NCBI GenBank assembly: GCA_032260385.1
Contig: JAVVEL010000008.1
Span: 1-64,000 of the forward strand
Direction of reading: 5' to 3'
Source: UBA9300 sp032260385
GTDB taxonomy: Bacteria; Bacteroidota; Bacteroidia; Bacteroidales; VadinHA17
Length of the DNA stretch: 64,000 bases
Shown: piece after piece, positions 26,755-35,208 of the stretch
Numbering within the stretch: the first letter of the stretch is position 1
How the letters are laid out: every line of letters starts with the position of its first letter
Translations under genes and position numbers: made by a program
Notes under the pieces: generated by a model
Database searches by the model: none
What the model was told of the DNA's origin: nothing
Seen by the model: the letters and a program-made list of their open reading frames with translations, nothing else

Positions 26755-27648
26755 TCAGGAAATATAAGTCCTTACCTGCTCGTAATTAACCATGGCCACG
26801 GCAGCTGAGTGTACAAAGGCTTTGCTTAAAACCCATTCAACGGCCTGCCTGTATGCTGGTTCATCATCACCATTGTGAGAATAAGGACCTGCCGAGCAGG
26901 TTTTCATTGCCACTATGCCCGTCCCCATACCGGCAGCCTTCTCCAGTTCCTCAAGCAATACTTCCTGGTCCCACATGGCTGACCATCCTGAGAGTGAATG
27001 AGTGAATCCGCCCTTAAAATTGAAGGGGTGCATTATGATATCATAAAACTTGTCAGTGTTGTTCTTCTTCAACAGGCCCAGGCTGTAATCATGTGATGAA
27101 AAACCGTGTGCCCGGATTGTCCCATCCTTCTTTTGCTTCTCATAAAACTCGAGTACGGCATCATGGTAGGTAAGAGCTTCATGTTCGGCACTGTGAAAAA
27201 GCATAATGTCAATATAGTCGGAAGCCAGTGCTTCAAGGCTTTCTGCAATTCGTTTTTCAAGGATTTCCTTTATTTCAGTATGACCTCTCCTGCCTTTCCC
27301 TTCATATTTTAGCTCATCGGACTCAAGATGCATCTTTGACTGTATCACAACTTCTTTCCTCCTGCCTTTGACAGCCCTTCCAACCAGTCTTTCATTATTT
27401 CCTCTAGCATAGGATCGACCGGTATCAAGGAAATTTATCCCATTGTCAAGCGCAAAACGTATAAGCCCTTCATCATTCGTTCTTGAAGCACCAAAGCAGA
27501 GAGGCGTTACGTGGATCCCTGTATTCCCCAGTTCGGTCGTTAGAGCTTTTTCCTCCTTACCATTGTATGACCTGCCCGACAATAAGCCCAGGCTCACAAT
27601 CCCCGCTCCTGTTTTTGTGATAAACTCTTTCCTGGTGATCTTTCTCAT
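26755..27648 (-). CDS. Aldo/keto reductase with Tat-like N-terminus
   Basis: 297 residues from ATG 27648 (MRKITRKEFITKTGAGIVSL). The frame stays open 69 codons upstream, but that extension has no family similarity. The N-terminus looks like the Bacteroidetes twin-arginine-like leader of 'RRxF' type with one Arg replaced by Lys, so export is possible but unproven. The AKR tetrad is visible as Asp and Tyr in FLDTGRSYARGNNE, Lys in VIQSKMHLES and His in IMLFHSAEH. The segment IMHPFNFKG and the C-terminal AAVAMVNYEQV fit Bacteroidetes AKRs of the Fe-S-less type. The substrate is unknown. Convergent with the nucleotidase gene. Confidence 0.87.
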   Translation of the reverse strand: MRKITRKEFITKTGAGIVSLGLLSGRSYNGKEEKALTTELGNTGIHVTPLCFGASRTNDEGLIRFALDNGINFLDTGRSYARGNNERLVGRAVKGRRKEVVIQSKMHLESDELKYEGKGRRGHTEIKEILEKRIAESLEALASDYIDIMLFHSAEHEALTYHDAVLEFYEKQKKDGTIRAHGFSSHDYSLGLLKKNNTDKFYDIIMHPFNFKGGFTHSLSGWSAMWDQEVLLEELEKAAGMGTGIVAMKTCSAGPYSHNGDDEPAYRQAVEWVLSKAFVHSAAVAMVNYEQVRTYIS

Positions 27649-27808
27649 ATTTTCCCATGATTTATGAGCTGATAAATATACAAATTCTATCATAAGGACT
27701 GTGACCGGTAATAAGATTATTGAGACAATCCCGGATACTGCTTTGAAGTCAATTTTTATGTTTAATTTTATTCTATCTTGTGACAGGGAAAATTTTAAAA
27801 AAGAGCTT

Positions 27809-28225
27809 ATGAAAAATCTTGGTGTTTCAATAATTCTTCTGGGCGCTTTATTCATCTTATCCTGCGAAAAGGAGCCGGATGAGGTGTCTGATCGTTTTAA
27901 GTTTCTGACAGGTACTGTATGGTTATCGGATAGTTTGTTGGTTAATGGCCATGACGGGAGCTACCCCGGTGGCCCCCTGGAAAATTTCAAGGGCGAAGCA
28001 ATTTTCAATGAAGATGGCACCGGGACCTTCGGGATTTATACCGGTACATGGAAATTTGAACAGAACGAGACTGTTCTTAAAATTACATCGCCAAGTCTTC
28101 TTACTGTTCTTACAACACAGGTTGTGGAACTTACAGCCACGTCCCTGAAAATAACAACTCCATTCTATAACTCGGAAAACCCTGCAGAACCCTTGAATAT
28201 ACGGATGACATTCAAACCAAAATAA
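27809..28225 (+). CDS. Small lipoprotein, lipocalin-like, unknown function
   Basis: 138 residues from ATG 27809 (MKNLGVSIILLGALFILSCE); the frame continues upstream but the lipoprotein signal fixes the start. The lipobox is FILSC (Cys about residue 19). The mature part has a WLSDSLLVNG strand, a Gly/Pro loop and then EAIFNEDGTGTFGIYTGTWK, followed by beta strands ending NIRMTFKPK. The 'a.F..dGt...g.Y.gtW.f.....l.i' pattern is that of small lipocalin-like domains in Bacteroidetes. No precise family is recognised. It is six bases upstream of the TonB receptor start, so the two are probably co-transcribed. Confidence 0.72.
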   Translation: MKNLGVSIILLGALFILSCEKEPDEVSDRFKFLTGTVWLSDSLLVNGHDGSYPGGPLENFKGEAIFNEDGTGTFGIYTGTWKFEQNETVLKITSPSLLTVLTTQVVELTATSLKITTPFYNSENPAEPLNIRMTFKPK

Positions 28226-28231
28226 TTTCCT

Positions 28232-30526
28232 TTGAAACTGGCGGTGACAGATCATGCGGCAGACCAGAAGCTTAAGGGCAGATTGATCGGTTCAATTTTT
28301 TTGATCATTATGCTTTTCCCGTTTATTGTGGCAACGGGGGCTGAAGGTAAGGGCTATATAAAAGGACGGGTGTCTGACAGCCTGACACTTGAACCTCTGT
28401 CATATGCCACAGTTATATACGGAAGGGACAGGGGCACTGCCACGGACAGGGATGGATTTTATTTTATTGCAGCTTCTCCCGGGAATATTAAGCTTACCTT
28501 TAAATATGTAGGTTATCTTAGCCTGACGCGTTCGGTGAATGTCATTGAGGGTGATACAGTTTTTCTGGATGTGCGACTTGAATATGATGTTGCGGATATT
28601 GACCAGGTTGTAATAAGTGCCGGCAAGGTAGAACAAAGAGTTGCAGAGCTTACTGTTTCCATGCACATCATAAAACCTGAATTGCTCTCTTATTCACATA
28701 TAGCAGATGCAGCCGAGCTCATTAAGATGACCCCGGGTATTGAGATTCTCGACGGGCAGGCATCAATTCGCGGGGGAAGTGGGTTCAGTTATGGTGCCGG
28801 GAGCAGGGTTCTGACACTGATTGACGGCCTGCCGGTCCTGTCAGCCGATGCAGGAAATATAAAGTGGCAGTTTCTGCCAATGGAAAATATTTCCCAGATA
28901 GAAATTATAAAGGGTGCTTCTTCTGTTTTATACGGCTCGTCAGCCCTTAACGGGATAGTGAATTTCCGCACCGCCGAAGCAGGCAGCGAGCCGCTTACAA
29001 AATTCTATGTTGAAACCGGCATGTTTGACAGCCCGCGTAAAGAAGAATGGAAGTGGTGGGACAGTCCGAGGATTTATGCCAGCACGTCCCTGTCACATTT
29101 GCAGAAGACTGGAAATACCGGGCTTGGTATGGGAATCTACATGCTGAATGACAGGGGCTACAGAAAACTGAACCATGAAAGGCTCGGAAGAATGAACCTG
29201 AAAATAAGACATGATAACGCCGTGGTCAAAGGTCTTGCTTATGGCATCAATCTGACCGGCGGTAAAACCGGGAAGATTGATTTTGTCCTATGGGAAGATG
29301 CCTCGCAGGGTGCTCTTAAACAGCAGGAAGCAACTGCAAATGAACTCATTGGCAGCCTTTTTGCCCTTGATCCCTGGGTAAGTTATGAAAAAGGCGAAAA
29401 ATACAGTCACACACTGAGAACAAGGTTTCAGTTATCCGATAACAAATTTCCTGAAGCCGGATTTAACAACAGCAGGGCTGCCTCTTTCCTGGCCGAATAC
29501 CAGTCTGTTTACAGCGTATTTACCTGGTTAAACATTAACCTGGGACTATCCCAAAACTACAGCAGCATTATTTCAGAATTTTATGGTGATCATAAGGCTC
29601 TTAACCTTGCAGCCTACAGTCAGCTGGATATTACTCCCGTTGACAGGTTGAAGCTTGTTGGCGGCCTGAGAATAGAGAATAATAACCTTGATGGTGAAAG
29701 GGATGAAATCATTCCCCTTTTCAGGGCGGGAATTAATTACCGGGTAGCAGATTACACATTTCTGAGGGCTTCATTCGGACAGGGATACAGGTATCCTTCC
29801 ATTGCAGAGAAGCATGCTGCTACCACACTGGGCTCTATAACCATAGTCCCCAACCCTGAGATTCTGCCCGAATCAGGATGGAGCACAGAAATTGGTGTCA
29901 GGCATGGGCTGCTTAAAGGAAGCCTTAACGGACAGGTTGACATGGCCCTGTTTTATTCACGTAACATTAATATGATAGAATATCTCTTCGGTATATACCA
30001 GGTTCCGGGGGGTCTTGGATTCAGAGCCGACAATGTTGAACAGTCAAGGGTCTACGGCTGCGAGGTCGAATTTTCCGTGACAGGCAGTGCCGGAGGATTT
30101 CAAAACTCATTTACCGGGGGCTATACCTTTATTTACCCGGTGGAATTTGATCCCCTGACAGGAAGAAATAAAGATACTTTCCTTAAGTACAGGCGAAAAC
30201 ACTCTTTAAAGCTGAACCTTAACAGCACTTATCGTAATTACGATTTTGGCTTTCTGTTTCATGCTGCATCGCGGATGCTTAACATAGATAAGATTTTTCT
30301 TGACGAGGAGATTAATATCCTGCCCGGATTTGCTGATTACTGGAGTGAATCAAACCGGGGATATTTTGTCGTTGATCCCCACCTGGGCTATACAATAAAC
30401 CAGAGATTCAGACTTTCACTGACAGTAAAGAATGTATTTAATACTGAATACATGGGTCGCCCCGGAGATATTTTGCCTCACAGGAACTTCAGCCTCCGCT
30501 TTTCCGGTAACCTTACAAAACAATAA
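28232..30526 (+). CDS. TonB-dependent outer-membrane receptor with carboxypeptidase-regulatory domain
   Basis: 764 residues. There is no ATG near the signal peptide (GSIFLIIMLFPFIVATGAEG); TTG 28232 is used, with GTG 28244 or TTG 28283 as alternatives. Residues about 42-130 are a CarboxypepD_reg-like domain (KGRVSDSLTLEPLSYATVIY, TDRDGFYFI). The plug domain follows: ELIKMTPGIEILDGQASIRG, LTLIDGLPVLSADAG and EIIKGASSVLYGSSALNGIV. The barrel ends NVFNTEYMGRPGDILPHRNF, with FSLRFSGNLTKQ last. It lacks the length of SusC proteins and no SusD is nearby, so a cofactor or siderophore receptor is more likely than a glycan importer. The ligand is unknown. Confidence 0.9.
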   Translation: MKLAVTDHAADQKLKGRLIGSIFLIIMLFPFIVATGAEGKGYIKGRVSDSLTLEPLSYATVIYGRDRGTATDRDGFYFIAASPGNIKLTFKYVGYLSLTRSVNVIEGDTVFLDVRLEYDVADIDQVVISAGKVEQRVAELTVSMHIIKPELLSYSHIADAAELIKMTPGIEILDGQASIRGGSGFSYGAGSRVLTLIDGLPVLSADAGNIKWQFLPMENISQIEIIKGASSVLYGSSALNGIVNFRTAEAGSEPLTKFYVETGMFDSPRKEEWKWWDSPRIYASTSLSHLQKTGNTGLGMGIYMLNDRGYRKLNHERLGRMNLKIRHDNAVVKGLAYGINLTGGKTGKIDFVLWEDASQGALKQQEATANELIGSLFALDPWVSYEKGEKYSHTLRTRFQLSDNKFPEAGFNNSRAASFLAEYQSVYSVFTWLNINLGLSQNYSSIISEFYGDHKALNLAAYSQLDITPVDRLKLVGGLRIENNNLDGERDEIIPLFRAGINYRVADYTFLRASFGQGYRYPSIAEKHAATTLGSITIVPNPEILPESGWSTEIGVRHGLLKGSLNGQVDMALFYSRNINMIEYLFGIYQVPGGLGFRADNVEQSRVYGCEVEFSVTGSAGGFQNSFTGGYTFIYPVEFDPLTGRNKDTFLKYRRKHSLKLNLNSTYRNYDFGFLFHAASRMLNIDKIFLDEEINILPGFADYWSESNRGYFVVDPHLGYTINQRFRLSLTVKNVFNTEYMGRPGDILPHRNFSLRFSGNLTKQ

Positions 30527-30603
30527 ACAACAGCGAAGAAGCTATCCTTATTCAGCTTCAGTTTAAGTCCCGGCCTTTTCCGCCCTCCGAAGCCTCCCTG
30601 ACC

Positions 30604-30778
30604 TTCACGCTTTGCGCTCTGCGCTCTGCGCTTCACGCTTTGCACATTGTGCATTGCACTTCCCGCTCCCCGCTCTGCGCTCCCCGCTCTGCGCTCTGCG
30701 CTTTGCGCTCTGCGCTCCGCGCTCTGCCCTTTTTGCTCCCGTGCTCCCAGCTCTGCCCTTTGCGCTTAGCGCTCTGCC
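30604..30778. repeat. GC-rich degenerate heptamer repeat array
   Basis: About 175 bp built from units close to TGCGCTC (minus strand GAGCGCA), e.g. runs of 'gctctgc' and 'gctttgc', with more diverged copies at both ends. Many units carry the palindromic GCGC core. It starts five bases beyond the stop of the CocE-type gene. The composition differs sharply from the AT-rich DNA around it. A related short stretch is at 33149-33172. Confidence 0.85.
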
Positions 30779-30782
30779 TCTA

Positions 30783-32957
30783 TCAATACCCCATTACCCT
30801 TATCCCCGAAGCATGCTCCCTGTCATGATAAATCCTTATGGTAGCTTCCTGGAAATCATCCTCATCACATTCATAGATATTCACAAACTTTTGCGGGTTC
30901 CTGTCCACCAGCGGGAACCAGCTGCTCTGGACGTGAATCATCAGCTTATGTCCCTTCTTGAATGTATGAGCTATATCAGGTACGCTGAAACTGACCTTTG
31001 TTATTTCACCGGGGACGAAGGCTTCGGGATTTTCAAAGCTGTTCCTGTACCTGCCCCTCATCACTTCACCTCTTACCAGCATCTGGTAACCGCCGAGCGA
31101 CACATCAATATCAGCATCGGCAGGAGGGATTACCTGGTCGGGGAAAACATCAATGATCTTCACTATAAAGTCAGCATCGGTGCCGGTGGTTGACACATAA
31201 AGGTCAGCGCTTACAGGGCCTGTGAGTGTAATGTCCTCAGTAAGTGTCTCAGTTTCATATACGAGCACATCAGGTCGTCTTGATGCAAACCTCTGGTCAT
31301 CGATCATATAGACGGCATCCCTGCGGAGGTGGACATCTTCCATGTAGGGTACGGGTTTGTCCGGGTCGGAAACATATTCATCAAAACTGCCTGATACTTC
31401 CGGTGCGCTGAAGCTTATCACTCCGTCCGGTTGCAGGTATATGGTTTTTTCACTTGCATCCTCCGGCGGCCAGTCACTGTATTTTTTCCACTGGTTTTCT
31501 CCCGTCATATAAATGTATGCTTCAGCAAAATCTTCTTCCCCTTCACCCTTAAGGTAATAATTGAAGAAATCCACTTCCAGGTCATGGTACATGTCATTGG
31601 TGGACATCCCCCAGTATACATTACCCAGGTTTTCTGCTTCACCGCTTGCCCACTGTCCGTGCGACCATGGGCCCATAACCAGGTAGTTTGGGTGTTTGGC
31701 CCTGTTTTGCTCTTCTATCGATTTATAGGTATTGAGGGCACCCCACAGATCCTCAGCATCGAACCAGCCCCCTACGGTCATTACAGCCGGTGAAACATTC
31801 TTAAGGTGGGGCAGGGGCACCGTGGCCTTCCACCAGTCATCGTAGTTGGGATGCTGAAATAATTCATGCCAGTACCTGATTGAATCCGGAAATATTTTCC
31901 TGGTGTTTTTTATCGGTCCCATTTCAAGGAAAAAATCATAGCTGTCTTCTGATCCCCACCTGAAATTGAGGGGGTAATTCCTGCGTGATTCACCCGGGTG
32001 GGGATCACCAAAGCTGGTATAAAAGCTGAAACCGTCGATAAGGAAGAAAGCCCCGTTATGATGCCAGTCATCACCCAGGAACCAGTTGGATACCGGGGCC
32101 TGGGGCGATACCGCCTTTATTGCCGGATGATCTGCCAGTATGGCCATGGTAGCATAAAACCCGGGGTAGGAGATGCCCGTAACCCCGACACTACCGTTAT
32201 TGTTATTTACATTTTTTATCAACCAGTCAACGGTATCGTAGGTGTCAGAGGCTTCGTCAAATTGCTTACCCTTCTTATTGGGGATGAAGGGTCTTACATT
32301 TACGTACTCACCTTCACTCATGTATCTGCCCCTTACATCCTGGAAAGCAAGTATATAACCTTCTTCGATAAATCTGTTATAAATGCTTACAAAGTAATTA
32401 AATGCGTCTTTACCCTGGCCTTCAGCATTATAGGGAGTCCTGAAAAGCAGTATGGGCGCTTCCTCCGATGGCTCCCTGGGAGAATATATTGAAGTGAATA
32501 GCCTGGTGCCATCCCTCATCTCGATATAAACCTCTTCCTTGTTATAAATTTCTTTCAGGGCGATGGCACTTCCTTCCGGTGGCTCAATCGGTTCACGCTC
32601 AAACCTCGCGGTGATGTTTATATCACCCTGCTTAAAATATCCTATTATTTGTGAATAAGCCGGGCCTGTGATACCTTCAAAGGAAAAGCCGGCAGGCACA
32701 AATGTAAACTCAAAATTGTAGTCATCAAGACTTACTGAAGTCAGGGGTATGCCCATGGCACCCTGTTCGGGAACATCAAAAGTCCCGGTGAGACCCGACT
32801 CGTTTTCAGTGATGTGAAGGTTCATCGACAGGTAGATGCCCTGTATGTTCATGATTGAGTACCAGTCGCCGCTGATGGACTGCGCTGTTAATCCCGGGGA
32901 GATTAAACAGAGGGTAATCAGGGTAAATAAAGTACCGGTAAAGATTTTTCTTTTCAT
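30783..32957 (-). CDS. CocE/NonD-family (X-Pro dipeptidyl-peptidase S15-like) hydrolase
   Basis: 724 residues with signal peptide (LFTLITLCLISPGLTAQS). A lipocalin-like beta domain (about residues 27-120) leads into the alpha/beta hydrolase. The nucleophile elbow is VGVTGISYPGFYATM near residue 262, and VRGRYMSEGEY is the typical oxyanion-region block. The catalytic Asp lies in GGWFDAEDLWGAL near residue 400, and the His in MGPWSHGQW. The C-terminal jelly roll (about residues 480-720) is the PepX/CocE C-domain. These enzymes cleave peptides or esters outside the cytoplasm; specificity cannot be read. A single gene followed by the heptamer array. Confidence 0.92.
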   Translation of the reverse strand: MKRKIFTGTLFTLITLCLISPGLTAQSISGDWYSIMNIQGIYLSMNLHITENESGLTGTFDVPEQGAMGIPLTSVSLDDYNFEFTFVPAGFSFEGITGPAYSQIIGYFKQGDINITARFEREPIEPPEGSAIALKEIYNKEEVYIEMRDGTRLFTSIYSPREPSEEAPILLFRTPYNAEGQGKDAFNYFVSIYNRFIEEGYILAFQDVRGRYMSEGEYVNVRPFIPNKKGKQFDEASDTYDTVDWLIKNVNNNNGSVGVTGISYPGFYATMAILADHPAIKAVSPQAPVSNWFLGDDWHHNGAFFLIDGFSFYTSFGDPHPGESRRNYPLNFRWGSEDSYDFFLEMGPIKNTRKIFPDSIRYWHELFQHPNYDDWWKATVPLPHLKNVSPAVMTVGGWFDAEDLWGALNTYKSIEEQNRAKHPNYLVMGPWSHGQWASGEAENLGNVYWGMSTNDMYHDLEVDFFNYYLKGEGEEDFAEAYIYMTGENQWKKYSDWPPEDASEKTIYLQPDGVISFSAPEVSGSFDEYVSDPDKPVPYMEDVHLRRDAVYMIDDQRFASRRPDVLVYETETLTEDITLTGPVSADLYVSTTGTDADFIVKIIDVFPDQVIPPADADIDVSLGGYQMLVRGEVMRGRYRNSFENPEAFVPGEITKVSFSVPDIAHTFKKGHKLMIHVQSSWFPLVDRNPQKFVNIYECDEDDFQEATIRIYHDREHASGIRVMGY

Positions 32958-33305
32958 GCTGCTCTGGTTTTTATAAATGAATACGCGGGTAAGCCACCCC
33001 CGTAAATTTAGATTATTATTTTTAATAGACTGATGATTTATTTAATTGTTGCACTGACAACCCTTAGATACGCTGGCAGGTTGCCATGCAAGCGTAACCA
33101 TTGCCTCCTTCCTGTAGGTATCTCCTTATATAATACTCTATAAACCCTTTGCGCTACGCGCTTAGCGCTCAGCCCGTTTCAAACGCCTTCTTAACTTCTT
33201 TTCTGCCTTAACCCACAAATTATGCAGAAAATAAAAACCTGTTTCACAGCATATCTTCCTAAAATTGCTTAGCTTTGTAGATAATAATCTAAAATAAAAA
33301 GAATT
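32958..33305. promoter_or_regulatory. Intergenic region with an exact -7 element and a short GCGC repeat
   Basis: 348 bp between the divergent CocE-type gene and a small lipoprotein gene. TAGCTTTG at 33270-33277 is an exact TAnnTTTG match, 28 bp before the lipoprotein ATG. Bases 33149-33172 hold GCGCTACGCGCTTAGCGCT, related to the array at 30604-30778. No gene seen in the rest. Confidence 0.55.
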
Positions 33306-33716
33306 ATGAAACCACTTGTTAAAATTTTTATTTCACTTCTGGTACTTGCTATGGTATCATGCGGACAGTCACAAACAAAAGACGAGACAACTGTTGAGGA
33401 TGTTCAGCAGGAAGCTGAGGAACTTGTAGAAGAAACCCAGGAACTCGTTTCAGGAGAATCTAGCGATTTTCAGAATAATATGGAAACAAAATTCCAGGAA
33501 TTAAAAGACAAATCCGGGGACCTGGCCGATGATGCGAAGGCTGAATATGAAGCAGCACTCCAGGAACTTAAAAGCCAGCGCGAAGCGCTTAATGAAAAAA
33601 TGGAAGAATTCAAGAATGCAGCTGAAGATCAGAAGGAAGAGATGGGCAAAGAAATTCAAAACCTCCAGGATGCACTGAAAAAAAGCATCGAAGCATTCGA
33701 AGAGGAATATAAATAA
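33306..33716 (+). CDS. Acidic coiled-coil lipoprotein, unknown function
   Basis: 136 residues. A lipoprotein signal (IFISLLVLAMVSCGQ, Cys about residue 19) precedes a very acidic, Glu/Lys/Gln-rich region that should be almost entirely helical: EEAEELVEETQELV-like heptads and then FQELKDKSGDLADDAKAEYE and LKSQREALNEKMEEF. There are no Cys or aromatic clusters in the mature part. The composition resembles short apolipoprotein-like or stress-associated coiled-coil proteins, but I do not recognise a named family. It has its own exact -7 element at 33270-33277 and an intrinsic terminator just after the stop, so it is probably a well-expressed single-gene unit. Confidence 0.8.
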   Translation: MKPLVKIFISLLVLAMVSCGQSQTKDETTVEDVQQEAEELVEETQELVSGESSDFQNNMETKFQELKDKSGDLADDAKAEYEAALQELKSQREALNEKMEEFKNAAEDQKEEMGKEIQNLQDALKKSIEAFEEEYK

Positions 33717-33731
33717 CTCCGGATTTTTATT

Positions 33732-33754
33732 ACTGCCATTCGGTCAGTTTTTTT
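33732..33754 (+). terminator. Intrinsic terminator after the coiled-coil lipoprotein gene
   Basis: Stem ACTGCC / GGTCAGT with one bulged T and loop ATTC, followed by seven or more T. Sixteen bases after the stop codon. Confidence 0.7.
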
Positions 33755-33775
33755 ATTAGAACGAATTTAATAATT

Positions 33776-33819
33776 TTACCTTTACGCCAGGAGTTTCTTA
33801 CCTGCTGGTGTAAAGGTTA
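33776..33819. repeat. 15-bp imperfect inverted repeat (hairpin) before the phosphoesterase lipoprotein gene
   Basis: Arms 33776-33790 (TTACCTTTACGCCAG) and 33805-33819 (CTGGTGTAAAGGTTA) pair at 13 of 15 positions around a 14-nt loop. It lies 27 bp before the next ATG and is not followed by a good T run, so it may be a leader structure or operator rather than a terminator. Confidence 0.6.
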
Positions 33820-33846
33820 TTTAATTGTATTACTTAAATATTGACA

Positions 33847-34773
33847 ATGAAAAATTACAGATTACGAATCCTGCCACTGGCTATCATTTCAATCTCCCTC
33901 CTGTTCATCTCCTCATGTAAAACACAGCACCAGGAAGCTGCAGGGGGTGAGGATACATTCAGCTTTGCCTTCCTTACCGATACCCATCTGCAGCCCGGGA
34001 AAAATGCAGCAGAAGGCTTTAGGCAGGCCATAGACACCGTTAACATGCTGAAGCCTGATTTCGTTATCACCGGTGGCGACCAGATAATGGATGCCCTCGG
34101 TCAGACTGAATCCAGGACTGACTCTCTGTACGATATGTATGTTGAGATGGCTGAATTGTTTGATATGCCGGTCTATAATACCATGGGAAACCACGAAGTC
34201 TTTGGTATCTATGAACAGAGCGGTGTGGATGAAACACACCCTCTTTACGGTGAGAAGATGTATGAAGAGAGGATAGGAGAGAGGTATTATGCCTTCAACC
34301 ATAAAGGCTGGAGGTTTTATATACTCGATTCAGTTGATGAGAGGGAAGATGGTTCTGGATATTATGGCCATGTCGACAGCCTGCAGATAGCCTGGCTTAA
34401 GGAAGACCTGGCAAATGTTGATCCCTCAACACCTATAGCAATCAGTGTGCACATACCCTTCATAACAATACAGACCCAGCTGGTAAATGGATCAACGGCT
34501 CCCAACAGCGAGGGGCTGGTGATTACCAATGCACGTGATGTCCTGCTTCTTTTCCAGGAGCATAACCTCAGGCTGGTCCTCCAGGGGCACCTCCACTTCC
34601 TCGAAGACCTCTATGCCGGCGGTGTACACTTTATTACCGGTGGAGCAGTGTCATCCAGCTGGTGGAACGGTCCTCGCGGCGATCTCCAGGAAGGCTTCCT
34701 TCTGGTCCATCTCAATGGCGAGGATCTCGACTGGGAATACGTCGATTACGGCTGGGATGTGGCGGTGAATTGA
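33847..34773 (+). CDS. Metallophosphoesterase lipoprotein
   Basis: 308 residues from ATG 33847; the in-frame TTG at 33841 is unnecessary. The lipoprotein signal ends in LLFISSC (Cys about residue 24). The calcineurin-like phosphoesterase motifs are complete: FLTDTHLQPG, ITGGDQIMDA, NTMGNHEVFG, ISVHIPF and LQGHLHFLEDL, with a C-terminal GGAVSSSWWNGPR block and WEYVDYGWD. This is the secreted 'purple acid phosphatase-like / CpdA-like' type common in Bacteroidetes. The substrate is unknown. It is separated from the previous gene by a terminator and a hairpin, and is followed by repeat-rich DNA. Confidence 0.9.
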   Translation: MKNYRLRILPLAIISISLLFISSCKTQHQEAAGGEDTFSFAFLTDTHLQPGKNAAEGFRQAIDTVNMLKPDFVITGGDQIMDALGQTESRTDSLYDMYVEMAELFDMPVYNTMGNHEVFGIYEQSGVDETHPLYGEKMYEERIGERYYAFNHKGWRFYILDSVDEREDGSGYYGHVDSLQIAWLKEDLANVDPSTPIAISVHIPFITIQTQLVNGSTAPNSEGLVITNARDVLLLFQEHNLRLVLQGHLHFLEDLYAGGVHFITGGAVSSSWWNGPRGDLQEGFLLVHLNGEDLDWEYVDYGWDVAVN

Positions 34774-35023
34774 GAATGGCTTCATCGAGCTCGTATCATT
34801 CGCCCCCGAAGTCCCGGGCTCGCGATCCATGGTGGGGTTCATTCAGAAAGAAAAACCGACCCGCTGTGCGAATTTACCGGATTGCTAGCCCTGCCGGGCT
34901 CGCGATCCATGGTGGGGTTCATACAGAAAGAAGAACCGGGGCTGCGAAGAGAATTCATGGATTACCTCACTCGCTTCGCTCGCTCGGTGATCCAGATTTG
35001 GGGTTATTCAAAACAAAAAGCCG

Positions 35024-35048
35024 CTCCGCTACGCGGAGTTCGGTTTTT
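35024..35048 (+). terminator. Terminator-like hairpin (plus strand)
   Basis: CTCCGC (35024-35029), loop TAC, GCGGAG (35033-35038), then CGG and a six-T run. It could end transcription from the phosphoesterase gene 250 bp upstream. Confidence 0.55.
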
Positions 35049-35092
35049 TATTTCCACCCCCTTACAAAAGCAAGCTTTTGACGGGGATGAAA

Positions 35093-35121
35093 ACAAAAAA
35101 ACCGATCACTTACGTGACCGG
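35093..35121 (-). terminator. Intrinsic terminator of tRNA-Val
   Basis: On the minus strand CCGGTCAC / GTGATCGG pairs with one G-U and loop GTAA (35102-35121), followed by seven T. It begins 13 bases after the tRNA 3' end. Confidence 0.8.
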
Positions 35122-35133
35122 CTTTTTGTTTTG

Positions 35134-35208
35134 TGGGTAGTACTGGATTCGAACCAGTGACCCCCTGCTTGTAAGGCAGGTGCTCTGAACCAGCTGAGCT
35201 AACCACCC
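35134..35208 (-). tRNA. tRNA-Val (anticodon TAC)
   Basis: The 75-nt minus-strand sequence folds as a complete cloverleaf: acceptor GGGTGGT with ACTACCC, D-arm AGCTCAG...GAGC, anticodon stem CCTGC/GCAGG with loop CTTACAA, and T-arm ACTGG TTCGAAT CCAGT. The anticodon TAC is complementary to plus-strand bases 35171-35173. The discriminator is A and no CCA end is encoded, as usual in Bacteroidetes. It has an exact -7 promoter element upstream and an intrinsic terminator downstream, so it is a single-gene unit. Confidence 0.97.

Larger units (their letters stand above)
34774..35133. repeat. Repeat-rich intergenic region with three related 34-36 bp units
   Basis: 360 bp without a credible gene. 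Units at 34824-34857 and 34904-34937 are nearly identical (GATCCATGGTGGGGTTCAT, then CAGAAAGAAnAACCG), and the identity extends left through CCGGGCTCGC. A third, diverged copy is at about 34988-35023 (GATCCAGATTTGGGGTTATT...). Each unit ends in CCG followed by a GC-rich dyad. After the third unit, CTCCGC/GCGGAG (35024-35038) and six T form a terminator-like hairpin. The region ends at the terminator of tRNA-Val. Confidence 0.75.

Noticed and set aside
27649..27855. N-terminal 69-codon extension of the aldo/keto reductase
   Set aside because: The extension has no family similarity, and the ATG at 27648 begins a typical leader of such enzymes.
30612..31193. 193-codon plus-strand open frame starting in the heptamer array
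   Set aside because: Its first 60 codons are low-complexity Ala/Leu/Cys/Arg translations of the repeat, and the rest is antisense to the CocE-type gene.
34662..35160. Two overlapping plus-strand frames of 92 and 139 codons after the phosphoesterase gene
   Set aside because: They cross the phosphoesterase gene, the repeat units and, for one, the tRNA-Val gene; the product has no family features.
35134..35208. Integration site of a mobile island at tRNA-Val
   Set aside because: No integrase and no repeat of the tRNA 3' end were found; the neighbouring repeats do not match the tRNA sequence.
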